Shown: in pieces, positions 1-9,745 of the stretch
Position numbering within the stretch: position 1 is the stretch's first letter
Layout: every line of letters begins with the position of its first letter
Source: Cervus elaphus
Lineage: Eukaryota; Chordata; Mammalia; Artiodactyla; Cervidae
Assembly: GCF_910594005.1 (NCBI RefSeq)
Contig: NW_025316716.1
Location: 310,001 to 374,000 of the forward strand
DNA length: 64,000 nucleotides
Reading direction: 5' to 3'
Position numbers and translations under genes: made by a program
The notes under the pieces: model-generated
Told to the model about the DNA's origin: nothing
Databases searched by the model: none
Seen by the model: the letters and a program-made list of their open reading frames with translations, nothing else

Positions 1-497
1 ACGAGCATGAAAAGTTGTGAAAAATGCGAGGAGCAAAAAAAAAAAAAAAAAAAAAGAAAGACCAGGAGCATGAAAATGTGTGAAAAATGCGAGGAGCAAA
101 AAAAAAAAAAAAAAAAAAGACCAAGAACATGAAAAGGTGTGAAAAATGCGAGGAGCAAAAAAAAAAAAAAAAAGAAAGAAAGAAAGACCAGGAGCATGAA
201 AAGGTGTGAAAAATGCGATGAGCATGAAAAGTTGTGAAAAATGCGAGGAGCATGAAAAGGTGTGAAAAATGCGAGGAGGATGAAAAGGTGTGAAAAATGC
301 GAGGAGCAAAAAAAAAAAAAAGACCAGGAGCATGAAAAGGTGTGAAAAATGCGAGGAGAAAAAAAAAAAAAAGACCAGGAGCATGAAAAGGTGTGAAAAA
401 TGCGAGGAAAAAAAAAAAAAAAAAAGACCAGGAGCATGAAAAGGTGTGAAAAATGCGAGGAGCAAAAAAAAAAAAAAAAAAAGAAAGACCAGGAGCA
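1..497 (+). repeat. Tail of an A module cut by the window edge
   Basis: The window opens inside the AAAAGTTGTG monomer that closes a tetrad. The tail then runs through the ATGTGTG monomer, the AAGAACATG monomer, the GATGAGC and GAGGAGGATG monomers, and the GAGGAGAAA and GAGGAAAA linkers. It ends at the TTAA head at 498. It corresponds position for position to 8,961-9,458 (offset 8,960), so the 8.96-kb repeat begins at or before base 1. Confidence 0.85.
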
Positions 498-1368
498 TTA
501 AAAGGTGTGAAAAATGCGGGGAGCAAAAAAAAAAAAAACAAAGACCAGGAGCATGAAAAGGTGTGAAAAATGCGACGAGCATGAAAAGTAGTGAAAAATG
601 CGAGGAGCATGAAGAGGTGTGAAAAATGCGAGGAGCATGAAAAGGTGTGAAAAATGCGAGGAGCAAAAAAAAAAAAAAAGACCAGGAACATGAAAAGGTG
701 TGAAAAATGCGAGGAGCAAAAAAAATAAAAAAAAGAAAGAAAGAAAGACCAGGAGCATGAAAAGGTGTGAAAAATGCGAGGAGCAAAAAAAAAAAGAAAG
801 ACCAGGAGCATGAAAAGGTGTGAAAAATGCGAGGAGAAAAAAAAAAAAAAAAAAGACCAGGAGTATGAAAATGTGTGAAAAATGCGAGGAGCAAAAAAAA
901 AAAAAAAAAGACCAGGAACATGAAAAGGTGTGAAAAATGCGAGGAGCAAAAAAAAAAAAAGAAAGACCAGGAGCATGAAAAGGTGTGAAAAATGCGACGA
1001 GCATGAAAAGTTGTGAAAAATGCGAGGAGCATGAAGAGATGTGAAAAATGCGAGGAGCATGAAAAGGTGTGAAAAATTCGAGGAGCAAAAAAAAAAAAAA
1101 AAGACCAGGAGCAAGAAAATGTGTGAAAAAAGCGAGGAGCAAAAAAAAAAAAAAAAAAAAAGACCAGGAGCATAAAATGTGTGAAAAATGCGAGGAGCAA
1201 AAAAAAAAAAAAAAGAAAGAAAGAAAGCCAGGAGCATGAAAAGGTGTGAAAAATTCGAGGAGCATGAAAAGGTGTGAAAAATGCGTGGAAAAAAAAAAAA
1301 AGACCAGGAACATGAAAAGGTGTGAAAAATGCGAGGAGCAAAAAAAAAAAAAAGGAAGACCAGGAGCA
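498..1368 (+). repeat. Left-domain B module (0.87 kb), reference
   Basis: The module starts with the TTAAAAGG head. In order it carries the AAAAGTAGTG monomer, GAAGAGGTG, an AACATG linker unit, a T-linker, two short-linker units, a GAGTATGAAAATG unit, another AACATG unit, GTTGTG, GAAGAGATG, a TTCGAGG unit, ATGTGTG units including the one-base-shorter CATAAAATG monomer near 1,171, a GCCAGG-linked pair and a GCGTGGAAAA unit. It has 19 cores. Other full-length copies start at 2479, 9459, 11438, 14775 and 18251 (868-870 bp each). AAAAGTAGTG is specific to left-domain B modules. Confidence 0.9.
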
Positions 1369-1420
1369 TTAACAGGTGTGAAAAATGCGGGGAGCAAAAA
1401 AAAAAAAAACAAAGACCAGG
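1362..1420 (+). repeat. Module head, reference copy (TTAACAGG allele)
   Basis: The head combines a monomer with CATTAA in place of CATGAA (TTAA at 1369-1372), GCGGGGAGC in place of GCGAGGAGC, and an A14 run closed by CAAAGACC. I find 61 heads by their TTAA. Forty-four read TTAACAGG and 17 read TTAAAAGG. The A-run in intact heads is 13-15 long wherever I counted it (mostly 14), while other linkers vary from about 10 to 25. Three heads (4094, 13053, 19995) keep TTAA but lack GCGGGG and the C, and are recombinant. The closing C is also lost at 19119, 32301, 56013 and 60464. The TTAA is the main source of minus-strand stop codons. Confidence 0.93.
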
Positions 1421-1687
1421 AGCATGAAAAGGTGTGAAAAATGCGACGAACATGAAAAGTGGTGAAAAATGTGAGGAGCATGAAGAGGTGTGAAAAATGC
1501 GAGGAGCATGAAAAGGTGTGAAAAATGCGACGAGCATGAAAAGTTGTGAAAAATGCGAGGAGCAAAAAAAAAAAAAAAAAAAAGAAAGACCAGGAGCATG
1601 AAAAAGTGTGAAAAAAGCGAGGAGCAAAAAAAAAAAAAAAAAAAAAAAAGACCAGGAGCATGAAAAGGTGTGAAAAATGCGAGGAGC

Positions 1688-1720
1688 AAAAAAAATAAAA
1701 AAAAGAAAGAAAGAAAGACC
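1688..1720 (+). repeat. T-interrupted linker (A8-T-A8, three GAAA, GACC)
   Basis: A recurrent linker subtype has a single T in the middle of the A-run, followed by GAAAGAAAGAAAGACC. It creates AATAAA on the + strand (here 1694-1699), the canonical eukaryotic poly(A) signal hexamer. It occurs throughout the left domain (near 727, 2706, 3611, 6002, 8548, 9686, 12,570, 17,450, 19,513, 21,950) and more sparsely on the right (near 23,370, 39,575, 45,860, 47,353, 62,821). It serves mainly as a module marker. Any function in transcript 3' ends would need transcription of the + strand, which the sequence does not show. Confidence 0.9.
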
Positions 1721-1783
1721 AGGAGCATGAAAAGGTGTGAAAAATGTGAGGAGCAAAAAAAAAAAAAAAAAAAAGAAAGACCA

Positions 1784-2007
1784 GGAGCATGAAAAGGTGT
1801 GAAAAATGCGACGAGCATGAAAAGTGGTGAAAAATGTGAGGAGCATGAAGAGGTGTGAAAAATGCGAGGAGCATGAAAAGGTGTGAAAAATGCGACGAGC
1901 ATGAAAAGTGGTGAAAAATGTGAGGAGCATGAAGAGGTGTGAAAAATGCGAGGAGCATGAAAAGGTGTGAAAAATGCGACGAGCATGAAAAGTTGTGAAA
2001 AATGCGA
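1784..2007 (+). repeat. Reference run of eight direct 28-bp cores
   Basis: Eight cores follow each other with no linker, starting at 1784, 1812, 1840, 1868, 1896, 1924, 1952 and 1980, an exact 28-bp period (224 bp). The order of subtypes is consensus (AAAAGGTGTG), CGAC-preceded AAAAGTGGTG ending TGTGAGG, GAAGAGGTGTG, consensus, AAAAGTGGTG again, GAAGAGGTGTG, consensus, then AAAAGTTGTG. This tetrad (consensus, GTGG, GAAGAGG, consensus, closed by GTTG) recurs across the window, for example near 3,830-4,050, 8,760-8,990, 24,680-24,910 and 43,050-43,200. It is a sub-module of the higher-order repeat. Monomer subtypes differ mainly at the GGTG bases in the middle of the core. Confidence 0.97.
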
Positions 2008-2048
2008 GGAGCAAAAAAAAAAAAAAAAAAAAAGAAAGACCAGGAGCA
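2007..2048 (+). repeat. Reference linker flanked by 7-bp duplication
   Basis: The linker here is A21, GAAA and GACC. It sits between two copies of AGGAGCA, at 2007-2013 and 2042-2048, so the inserted length is 35 bp. Directly joined cores carry AGGAGCA (or CGAGCA) once at the same place, running straight into TG. Linker-bearing junctions therefore look like a direct junction into which a poly(A)-GACC segment was placed with a 7-bp duplication. The same arrangement holds at most linkers in the window. Shortened left copies (GAGGAGAAAA or GAGGAAAAA) mark further linker classes, for example near 358 and 410. Confidence 0.9.
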
Positions 2049-2478
2049 TGAAAATGTGTGAAAAATGCGAGGAGCAAAAAAAAAAAAAAAAAAAAGACCA
2101 AGAACATGAAAAGGTGTGAAAAATGCGAGGAGCAAAAAAAAAAAAAAAAAGAAAGAAAGAAAGACCAGGAGCATGAAAAGGTGTGAAAAATGCGATGAGC
2201 ATGAAAAGTTGTGAAAAATGCGAGGAGCATGAAAAGGTGTGAAAAATGCGAGGAGGATGAAAAGGTGTGAAAAATGCGAGGAGCAAAAAAAAAAAAAAAA
2301 AAGACCAGGAGCATGAAAAGGTGTGAAAAATGCGAGGAGAAAAAAAAAAAAAAGACCAGGAGCATGAAAAGGTGTGAAAAATGCGAGGAAAAAAAAAAAA
2401 AAAAAAGACCAGGAGCATGAAAAGGTGTGAAAAATGCGAGGAGCAAAAAAAAAAAAAAAAAAAGAAAGACCAGGAGCA

Positions 2479-3347
2479 TTAAAAGGTGTGAAAAATGCGG
2501 GGAGCAAAAAAAAAAAAAACAAAGACCAGGAGCATGAAAAGGTGTGAAAAATGCGACGAGCATGAAAAGTAGTGAAAAATGCGAGGAGCATGAAGAGGTG
2601 TGAAAAATGCGAGGAGCATGAAAAGGTGTGAAAAATGCGAGGAGCAAAAAAAAAAAAAAAGACCAGGAACATGAAAAGGTGTGAAAAATGCGAGGAGCAA
2701 AAAAAATAAAAAAAAGAAAGAAAGAAAGACCAGGAGCATGAAAAGGTGTGAAAAATGCGAGGAGCAAAAAAAAAAAGAAAGACCAGGAGCATGAAAAGGT
2801 GTGAAAAATGCGAGGAGCAAAAAAAAAAAAAAAAAGACCAGGAGTATGAAAATGTGTGAAAAATGCGAGGAGCAAAAAAAAAAAAAAAAAGACCAGGAAC
2901 ATGAAAAGGTGTGAAAAATGCGAGGAGCAAAAAAAAAAAAAGAAAGACCAGGAGCATGAAAAGGTGTGAAAAATGCGACGAGCATGAAAAGTTGTGAAAA
3001 ATGCGAGGAGCATGAAGAGATGTGAAAAATGCGAGGAGCATGAAAAGGTGTGAAAAATTCGAGGAGCAAAAAAAAAAAAAAAGACCAGGAGCATGAAAAT
3101 GTGTGAAAAATGCGAGGAGCAAAAAAAAAAAAAAAAAAAAAGACCAGGAGCATAAAATGTGTGAAAAATGCGAGGAGCAAAAAAAAAAAAAAAAGAAAGA
3201 AAGAAAGCCAGGAGCATGAAAAGGTGTGAAAAATTCGAGGAGCATGAAAAGGTGTGAAAAATGCGTGGAAAAAAAAAAAAAGACCAGGAACATGAAAAGG
3301 TGTGAAAAATGCGAGGAGCAAAAAAAAAAAAAGGAAGACCAGGAGCA
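2479..3347 (+). repeat. Left-domain B module, second copy
   Basis: This 869-bp copy has the same subtype order as the B module at 498. The unit near 2,815 keeps GGAGCAAAA where the first copy has GGAGAAAA. The unit near 3,091 has the standard CATG and ATGCG, where the first copy near 1,110 has CAAG and AAGCG. The B-to-B distance from 498 is 1,981 bp. Confidence 0.88.
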
Positions 3348-4646
3348 TTAACAGGTGTGAAAAATGCGGGGAGCAAAAAAAAAAAAAACAAAGACCAGGA
3401 GCATGAAAAGGTGTGAAAAATGCGACGAACATGAAAAGTGGTGAAAAATGTGAGGAGCATGAAGAGGTGTGAAAAATGCGAGGAGCATGAAAAGGTGTGA
3501 AAAATGCGACGAGCATGAAAAGTTGTGAAAAATGCGAGGAGCAAAAAAAAAAAAAAAAAAAAGAAAGACCAGGAGCATGAAAAGGTGTGAAAAATGCGAG
3601 GAGCAAAAAAAATAAAAAAAAGAAAGAAAGAAAGACCAGGAGCATGAAAAGGTGTGAAAAATGCGAGGAGCAAAAAAAAAAAAAAAAAAAAGAAAGACCA
3701 GGAACATGAAAAGGTGTGAAAAATGCGAGGAGCAAAAAAAATAAAAAAAAGAAAGAAAGAAAGACCAGGAGCATGAAAAGGTGTGAAAAATGTGAGGAGC
3801 AAAAAAAAAAAAAAAAAAAAGAAAGACCAGGAGCATGAAAAGGTGTGAAAAATGCGACGAGCATGAAAAGTGGTGAAAAATGTGAGGAGCATGAAGAGGT
3901 GTGAAAAATGCGAGGAGCATGAAAAGGTGTGAAAAATGCGACGAGCATGAAAAGTGGTGAAAAATGTGAGGAGCATGAAGAGGTGTGAAAAATGCGAGGA
4001 GCATGAAAAGGTGTGAAAAATGCGACGAGCATGAAAAGTTGTGAAAAATGCGAGGAGCAAAAAAAAAAAAAAAAAAAAGAAAGACCAGGAGCATTAAAAG
4101 GTGTGAAAAATGCGAGGAGCAAAAAAAAAAAAGACCAGGAGTATGAAAATGTGTGAAAAATGCGAGGAGCAAAAAAAAAAAAAAAAAGACCAGGAACATG
4201 AAAAGGTGTGAAAAATGCGAGGAGCAAAAAAAAAAAAAGAAAGACCAGGAGCATGAAAAGGTGTGAAAAATGCGACGAGCATGAAAAGTTGTGAAAAATG
4301 CGAGGAGCATGAAGAGATGTGAAAAATGCGAGGAGCATGAAAAGGTGTGAAAAATTCGAGGAGCAAAAAAAAAAAAAAAGACCAGGAGCATGAAAATGTG
4401 TGAAAAATGCGAGGAGCAAAAAAAAAAAAAAAAAAAAAAGACCAGGAGCATAAAATGTGTGAAAAATGCGAGGAGCAAAAAAAAAAAAAAAAGAAAGAAA
4501 GAAAGCCAGGAGCATGAAAAGGTGTGAAAAATGCGAGGAGCATGAAAAGGTGTGAAAAATGCGTGGAAAAAAAAAAAAAAGACCAGGAACATGAAAAGGT
4601 GTGAAAAATGCGAGGAGCAAAAAAAAAAAAAGGAAGACCACGAGCA
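3348..4646 (+). repeat. Truncated A module joined to recombinant B module
   Basis: 3348-4093 (746 bp) is an A module that stops after the tetrad run and lacks the ATGTGTG/AAGAACATG/GATGAGC tail. It is followed by the recombinant head at 4094: TTAAAAGG, but then GCGAGGAGC and a short A-run leading straight into GAGTATGAAAATG. That jump removes about 317 bp of the B module, leaving 553 bp (4094-4646). The same pair occurs at 12306-13605, so the recombinants existed before the 8.96-kb duplication. Confidence 0.85.
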
Positions 4647-5736
4647 TTAACAGGTGTGAAAAATGCGGGGAGCAAAAAAAAAAAAAACAAAGACCAGGAG
4701 CATGAAAAGGTGTGAAAAATGCGACGAACATGAAAAGTGGTGAAAAATGTGAGGAGCATGAAGAGGTGTGAAAAATGCGAGGAGCATGAAAAGGTGTGAA
4801 AAATGCGACGAGCATGAAAAGTTGTGAAAAATGCGAGGAGCAAAAAAAAAAAAAAAAAAAAGAAAGACCAGGAGCATGAAAAGGTGTGAAAAATGCGAGG
4901 AGCAAAAAAAATAAAAAAAAGAAAGACCAGGAGCATGAAAAGGTGTGAAAAATGCGAGGAGCAAAAAAAAAAAAAAAAAAAAGAAAGACCAGGAGCATGA
5001 AAAGGTGTGAAAAATGCGAGGAGCAAAAAAAATAAAAAAAAGAAAGAAAGAAAGACTAGGAGCATGAAAAGGTGTGAAAAATGCGAGGAAAAAAAAAAAA
5101 AAAAAAAGACCAGGAGCATGAAAAGGTGTGAAAAATGCGAGGAGCAAAAAAAAAAAAAAAAAAAAGAAAGACCAGGAGCATGAAAAGGTGTGAAAAATGC
5201 GAGGAGCAAAAAAAAAAAAAAAAAGACCAGGAGTATGAAAATGTGTGAAAAATGCGAGGAGCAAAAAAAAAAAAAAAAAGACCAGGAACATGAAAAGGTG
5301 TGAAAAATGCGAGGAGCAAAAAAAAAAAAAGAAAGACCAGGAGCATGAAAAGGTGTGAAAAATGCGACGAGCATGAAAAGTTGTGAAAAATGCGAGGAGC
5401 ATGAAGAGATGTGAAAAATGCGAGGAGCATGAAAAGGTGTGAAAAATTCGAGGAGCAAAAAAAAAAAAAAAGACCAGGAGCATGAAAATGTGTGAAAAAT
5501 GCGAGGAGCAAAAAAAAAAAAAAAAAAAAAGACCAGGAGCATAAAATGTGTGAAAAATGCGAGGAGCAAAAAAAAAAAAAAAAGAAAGAAAGAAAGCCAG
5601 GAGCATGAAAAGGTGTGAAAAATGCGAGGAGCATGAAAAGGTGTGAAAAATGCGTGGAAAAAAAAAAAAAGACCAGGAACATGAAAAGGTGTGAAAAATG
5701 CGAGGAGCAAAAAAAAAAAAAGGAAGACCAGGAGCA
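4647..5736 (+). repeat. Chimeric A-front/B-back module with junction near 5,060
   Basis: The front half is A type (ACCACGAGC head variant, ACGAACATG, tetrad start, T-linkers). At about 5,056-5,095 it switches from T-linker sequence to a GAGGAAAA linker and then follows B-back sequence, including GAGTATGAAAATG, AACATG, GAAGAGATG, CATAAAATG and GCGTGGAAAA. The junction carries GACTAGG, a C-to-T change not seen at other linkers. Confidence 0.82.
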
Positions 5737-7200
5737 TTAACAGGTGTGAAAAATGCGGGGAGCAAAAAAAAAAAAAACAAAGACCAGGAGCATGAAAAGG
5801 TGTGAAAAATGCGACGAACATGAAAAGTGGTGAAAAATGTGAGGAGCATGAAGAGGTGTGAAAAATGCGAGGAGCATGAAAAGGTGTGAAAAATGCGACG
5901 AGCATGAAAAGTTGTGAAAAATGCGAGGAGCAAAAAAAAAAAAAAAAAAAAGAAAGACCAGGAGCATGAAAAGGTGTGAAAAATGCGAGGAGCAAAAAAA
6001 ATAAAAAAAAGAAAGAAAGAAAGACCAGGAGCATGAAAAGGTGTGAAAAATGCGAGGAGCAAAAAAAAAAAAAAAAAAAAGAAAGACCAGGAGCATGAAA
6101 AGGTGTGAAAAATGCGAGGAGCAAAAAAAATAAAAAAAAGAAAGAAAGAAAGACCAGGAGCATGAAAAGGTGTGAAAAATGTGAGGAGCAAAAAAAAAAA
6201 AAAAAAAAAGAAAGACCAGGAGCATGAAAAGGTGTGAAAAATGCGACGAGCATGAAAAGTGGTGAAAAATGTGAGGAGCATGAAGAGGTGTGAAAAATGC
6301 GAGGAGCATGAAAAGGTGTGAAAAATGCGACGAGCATGAAAAGTGGTGAAAAATGTGAGGAGCATGAAGAGGTGTGAAAAATGCGAGGAGCATGAAAAGG
6401 TGTGAAAAATGCGACGAGCATGAAAAGTTGTGAAAAATGCGAGGAGCAAAAAAAAAAAAAAAAAAAAAGAAAGACCAGGAGCATGAAAATGTGTGAAAAA
6501 TGCGAGGAGCAAAAAAAAAAAAAAAAAAAAAGACCAAGAACATGAAAAGGTGTGAAAAATGCGAGGAGCAAAAAAAAAAAAAAAAAGAAAGAAAGAAAGA
6601 CCAGGAGCATGAAAAGGTGTGAAAAATGCGATGAGCATGAAAAGTTGTGAAAAATGCGAGGAGCATGAAAAGGTGTGAAAAATGCGAGGAGGATGAAAAG
6701 GTGTGAAAAATGCGAGGAGCAAAAAAAAAAAAAAGACCAGGAGCATGAAAAGGTGTGAAAAATGCGAGGAGAAAAAAAAAAAAAAGACCAGGAGCATGAA
6801 AAGGTGTGAAAAATGCGAGGAAAAAAAAAAAAAAAAAAGACCAGGAGCATGAAAAGGTGTGAAAAATGCGAGGAGCAAAAAAAAAAAAAAAAAAAGAAAG
6901 ACCAGGAGCATTAAAAGGTGTGAAAAATGCGGGGAGCAAAAAAAAAAAAAACAAAGACCAGGAGCATGAAAAGGTGTGAAAAATGCGACGAGCATGAAAA
7001 GTAGTGAAAAATGCGAGGAGCATGAAGAGGTGTGAAAAATGCGAGGAGCATGAAAAGGTGTGAAAAATGCGAGGAGCAAAAAAAAAAAAAAAGACCAGGA
7101 ACATGAAAAGGTGTGAAAAATGCGAGGAGCAAAAAAAATAAAAAAAAGAAAGAAAGAAAGACCAGGAGCATGAAAAGGTGTGAAAAATGCGAGGAGCAAA
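5057..7200 (+). repeat. 2.55-kb repeat, copy 1 (includes full A module at 5737)
   Basis: Landmarks here recur about 2,546-2,548 bp downstream: GAGGAAAA near 5,090/7,636, head 5737/8283, head 6911/9459. It contains a full-length A module, 5737-6910 (1,174 bp), with the complete T-linker pair, eight-core run and tail, and the front of the next B module with AAAAGTAGTG near 7,000. Similarity ends near 7,200, where this copy turns into an M7-like fragment. Confidence 0.83.
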
Positions 7201-8282
7201 AAAAAAAAAAAGAAAGACCAGGAGTATGAAAAGGTGTGAAAAATGCGAGGAGCAAAAAAAAAAAAAAAAAGACCAGGAACATGAAAAGGTGTGAAAAATG
7301 CGAGGAGCAAAAAAAAAAAAAGAAAGACCAGGAGCATGAAAAGGTGTGAAAAATGCAAGGAGCATGAAAAGGTGTGAAAAATGCGAGGAGCAAAAAAAAA
7401 AAAAGAAAGACCAGGAGCATGAAAAGGTGTGAAAAATGCGATGAGCATGAAAAGTTGTGAAAAATGCGAGGAGCATGAAAAGGTGTGAAAAATGCGAGGA
7501 GGATGAAAAGGTGTGAAAAATGCGAGGAGCAAAAAAAAAAAAAAAAAAAGACCAGGAGCATGAAAAGGTGTGAAAAATGCGAGGAGAAAAAAAAAAAAAA
7601 GACCAGGAGCATGAAAAGGTGTGAAAAATGCGAGGAAAAAAAAAAAAAAAAAAGACCAGGAGCATGAAAAGGTGTGAAAAATGCGAGGAGCAAAAAAAAA
7701 AAAAAAAAAAGAAAGACCAGGAGCATGAAAAGGTGTGAAAAATGCGAGGAGCAAAAAAAAAAAAAAAAAGACCAGGAGTATGAAAATGTGTGAAAAATGC
7801 GAGGAGCAAAAAAAAAAAAAAAAAGACCAGGAACATGAAAAGGTGTGAAAAATGCGAGGAGCAAAAAAAAAAAAAGAAAGACCAGGAGCATGAAAAGGTG
7901 TGAAAAATGCGACGAGCATGAAAAGTTGTGAAAAATGCGAGGAGCATGAAGAGATGTGAAAAATGCGAGGAGCATGAAAAGGTGTGAAAAATTCGAGGAG
8001 CAAAAAAAAAAAAAAAGACCAGGAGCATGAAAATGTGTGAAAAATGCGAGGAGCAAAAAAAAAAAAAAAAAAAAAAGACCAGGAGCATAAAATGTGTGAA
8101 AAATGCGAGGAGCAAAAAAAAAAAAAAAAGAAAGAAAGAAAGCCAGGAGCATGAAAAGGTGTGAAAAATGCGAGGAGCATGAAAAGGTGTGAAAAATGCG
8201 TGGAAAAAAAAAAAAAGACCAGGAACATGAAAAGGTGTGAAAAATGCGAGGAGCAAAAAAAAAAAAAGGAAGACCAGGAGCA
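6911..8282 (+). repeat. B-front / M7-like / A-tail / B-back mosaic module
   Basis: This 1,372-bp module begins as a left B module. At about 7,200-7,400 it has GAGTATGAAAAGG followed by AACATG and the TGCAAGGAGCATG monomer (7354-7360). That combination otherwise occurs only in the M7 modules from 21.7 kb onward. It then continues with GATGAGC, GAGGAGGATG and GAGGAGAAA units typical of A tails, and ends as B back. It is a four-part mosaic by reading of subtype order. Confidence 0.8.
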
Positions 8283-9745
8283 TTAACAGGTGTGAAAAAT
8301 GCGGGGAGCAAAAAAAAAAAAAACAAAGACCAGGAGCATGAAAAGGTGTGAAAAATGCGACGAACATGAAAAGTGGTGAAAAATGTGAGGAGCATGAAGA
8401 GGTGTGAAAAATGCGAGGAGCATGAAAAGGTGTGAAAAATGCGACGAGCATGAAAAGTTGTGAAAAATGCGAGGAGCAAAAAAAAAAAAAAAAAAAAAGA
8501 AAGACCAGGAGCATGAAAAGGTGTGAAAAATGCGAGGAGCAAAAAAAATAAAAAAAAGAAAGAAAGAAAGACCAGGAGCATGAAAAGGTGTGAAAAATGC
8601 GAGGAGCAAAAAAAAAAAAAAAAAAAAGAAAGACCAGGAGCATGAAAAGGTGTGAAAAATGCGAGGAGCAAAAAAAATAAAAAAAAGAAAGAAAGAAAGA
8701 CCAGGAGCATGAAAAGGTGTGAAAAATGTGAGGAGCAAAAAAAAAAAAAAAAAAAAGAAAGACCAGGAGCATGAAAAGGTGTGAAAAATGCGACGAGCAT
8801 GAAAAGTGGTGAAAAATGTGAGGAGCATGAAGAGGTGTGAAAAATGCGAGGAGCATGAAAAGGTGTGAAAAATGCGACGAGCATGAAAAGTGGTGAAAAA
8901 TGTGAGGAGCATGAAGAGGTGTGAAAAATGCGAGGAGCATGAAAAGGTGTGAAAAATGCGACGAGCATGAAAAGTTGTGAAAAATGCGAGGAGCAAAAAA
9001 AAAAAAAAAAAAAAAGAAAGACCAGGAGCATGAAAATGTGTGAAAAATGCGAGGAGCAAAAAAAAAAAAAAAAAAAAAGACCAAGAACATGAAAAGGTGT
9101 GAAAAATGCGAGGAGCAAAAAAAAAAAAAAAAAGAAAGAAAGAAAGACCAGGAGCATGAAAAGGTGTGAAAAATGCGATGAGCATGAAAAGTTGTGAAAA
9201 ATGCGAGGAGCATGAAAAGGTGTGAAAAATGCGAGGAGGATGAAAAGGTGTGAAAAATGCGAGGAGCAAAAAAAAAAAAAAGACCAGGAGCATGAAAAGG
9301 TGTGAAAAATGCGAGGAGAAAAAAAAAAAAAAGACCAGGAGCATGAAAAGGTGTGAAAAATGCGAGGAAAAAAAAAAAAAAAAAAGACCAGGAGCATGAA
9401 AAGGTGTGAAAAATGCGAGGAGCAAAAAAAAAAAAAAAAAAAAGAAAGACCAGGAGCATTAAAAGGTGTGAAAAATGCGGGGAGCAAAAAAAAAAAAAAC
9501 AAAGACCAGGAGCATGAAAAGGTGTGAAAAATGCGACGAGCATGAAAAGTAGTGAAAAATGCGAGGAGCATGAAGAGGTGTGAAAAATGCGAGGAGCATG
9601 AAAAGGTGTGAAAAATGCGAGGAGCAAAAAAAAAAAAAAAGACCAGGAACATGAAAAGGTGTGAAAAATGCGAGGAGCAAAAAAAATAAAAAAAAGAAAG
9701 AAAGAAAGACCAGGAGCATGAAAAGGTGTGAAAAATGCGAGGAGC
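7603..9745 (+). repeat. 2.55-kb repeat, copy 2 (includes full A module at 8283)
   Basis: This repeats 5,057-7,200. The full A module 8283-9458 (1,176 bp) matches 5737-6910 (1,174 bp) in subtype order. From 9459 the sequence proceeds as a normal B module. The last 785 bp overlap the start of copy 2 of the 8.96-kb repeat (8961 onward), so the two repeat levels are interleaved. Confidence 0.82.

Larger units (their letters stand above)
1369..2478 (+). repeat. Left-domain A module (1.11 kb), reference
   Basis: The module starts with the TTAACAGG head and then ACGAACATG with AAAAGTGGTG. It includes the eight-core direct run at 1784-2007, an ATGTGTG unit, an AAGAACATG unit, GATGAGC, GAGGAGGATG and the GAGGAGAAA and GAGGAAAA linkers. 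It has 26 cores. With the preceding B module it forms a 1.98-kb BA dimer. Full-length A modules at 5737, 8283, 13606 and 20551 are 1,169-1,176 bp; this one is shorter by about one linker unit. One linker unit near 1,596 carries AAAAAGTGTG and AAAGCGAGG changes. Confidence 0.9.
1..5055 (+). repeat. 8.96-kb long-range repeat, copy 1
   Basis: Head positions 498, 1369, 2479, 3348, 4094 and 4647 recur at 9459, 10329, 11438, 12306, 13053 and 13606, all at an offset of 8,958-8,961 bp. Copies also share private features: the ACCACGAGCATTAAC head at 4641/13600, the recombinant head at 4094/13053, the AAAAAGTGTG monomer near 1,596/10,557 and a T-linker with only one GAAA near 4,920/13,880. Identity stops at about 5,056, where copy 1 has a C-to-T change (GACTAGG) and switches to different sequence. 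A segmental duplication or large unequal crossover is inferred. Confidence 0.88.

Noticed and set aside
498..540. G-quadruplex at GCGGGGAGC heads
   Set aside because: Only one G4 run occurs per head, and neighbouring G-runs are GG. Four runs of three or more are not available within a normal loop distance.
1060..1090. CENP-B box in TTCGAGGAGCAAAA or GCGGGG units
   Set aside because: The mammalian box needs TTCG, four bases, A, two bases, CGGG. TTCG units here continue AGGAGCAAA without A and CGGG at the required places, and GCGGGG heads lack the upstream TTCG.
1369..1376. TTAACAGGTGTG as a regulatory E-box (CAGGTG) or TTAA transposon target
   Set aside because: CAGGTG and TTAA appear only because of fixed point changes in the head monomer. 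No other element of a promoter or of a TTAA-specific transposon is present.
1784..2048. CRISPR array (short repeats at regular spacing)
   Set aside because: Spacers are not unique; they are A-runs with GAAA copies. Repeats are non-palindromic, drift gradually, extend over 64 kb, and no cas genes are present.
2007..2048. Linker units as SINEs or processed pseudogenes with poly(A) tails
   Set aside because: The poly(A) and short direct duplication resemble retroposition, but there is no body longer than the core itself, no RNA polymerase III boxes and no similarity to a tRNA, 7SL or 5S end that I can see. Kept only as a hypothesis on linker origin.
5053..5060. Minus-strand stop at 5,056 as a further module head
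   Set aside because: It is GACTAGG, a single C-to-T change in a linker, without TTAA, GCGGGG or CAAAG. It marks a recombination junction, not a head. The minus-strand stop near 20,262 (TTCAAGG) is likewise a single private change.
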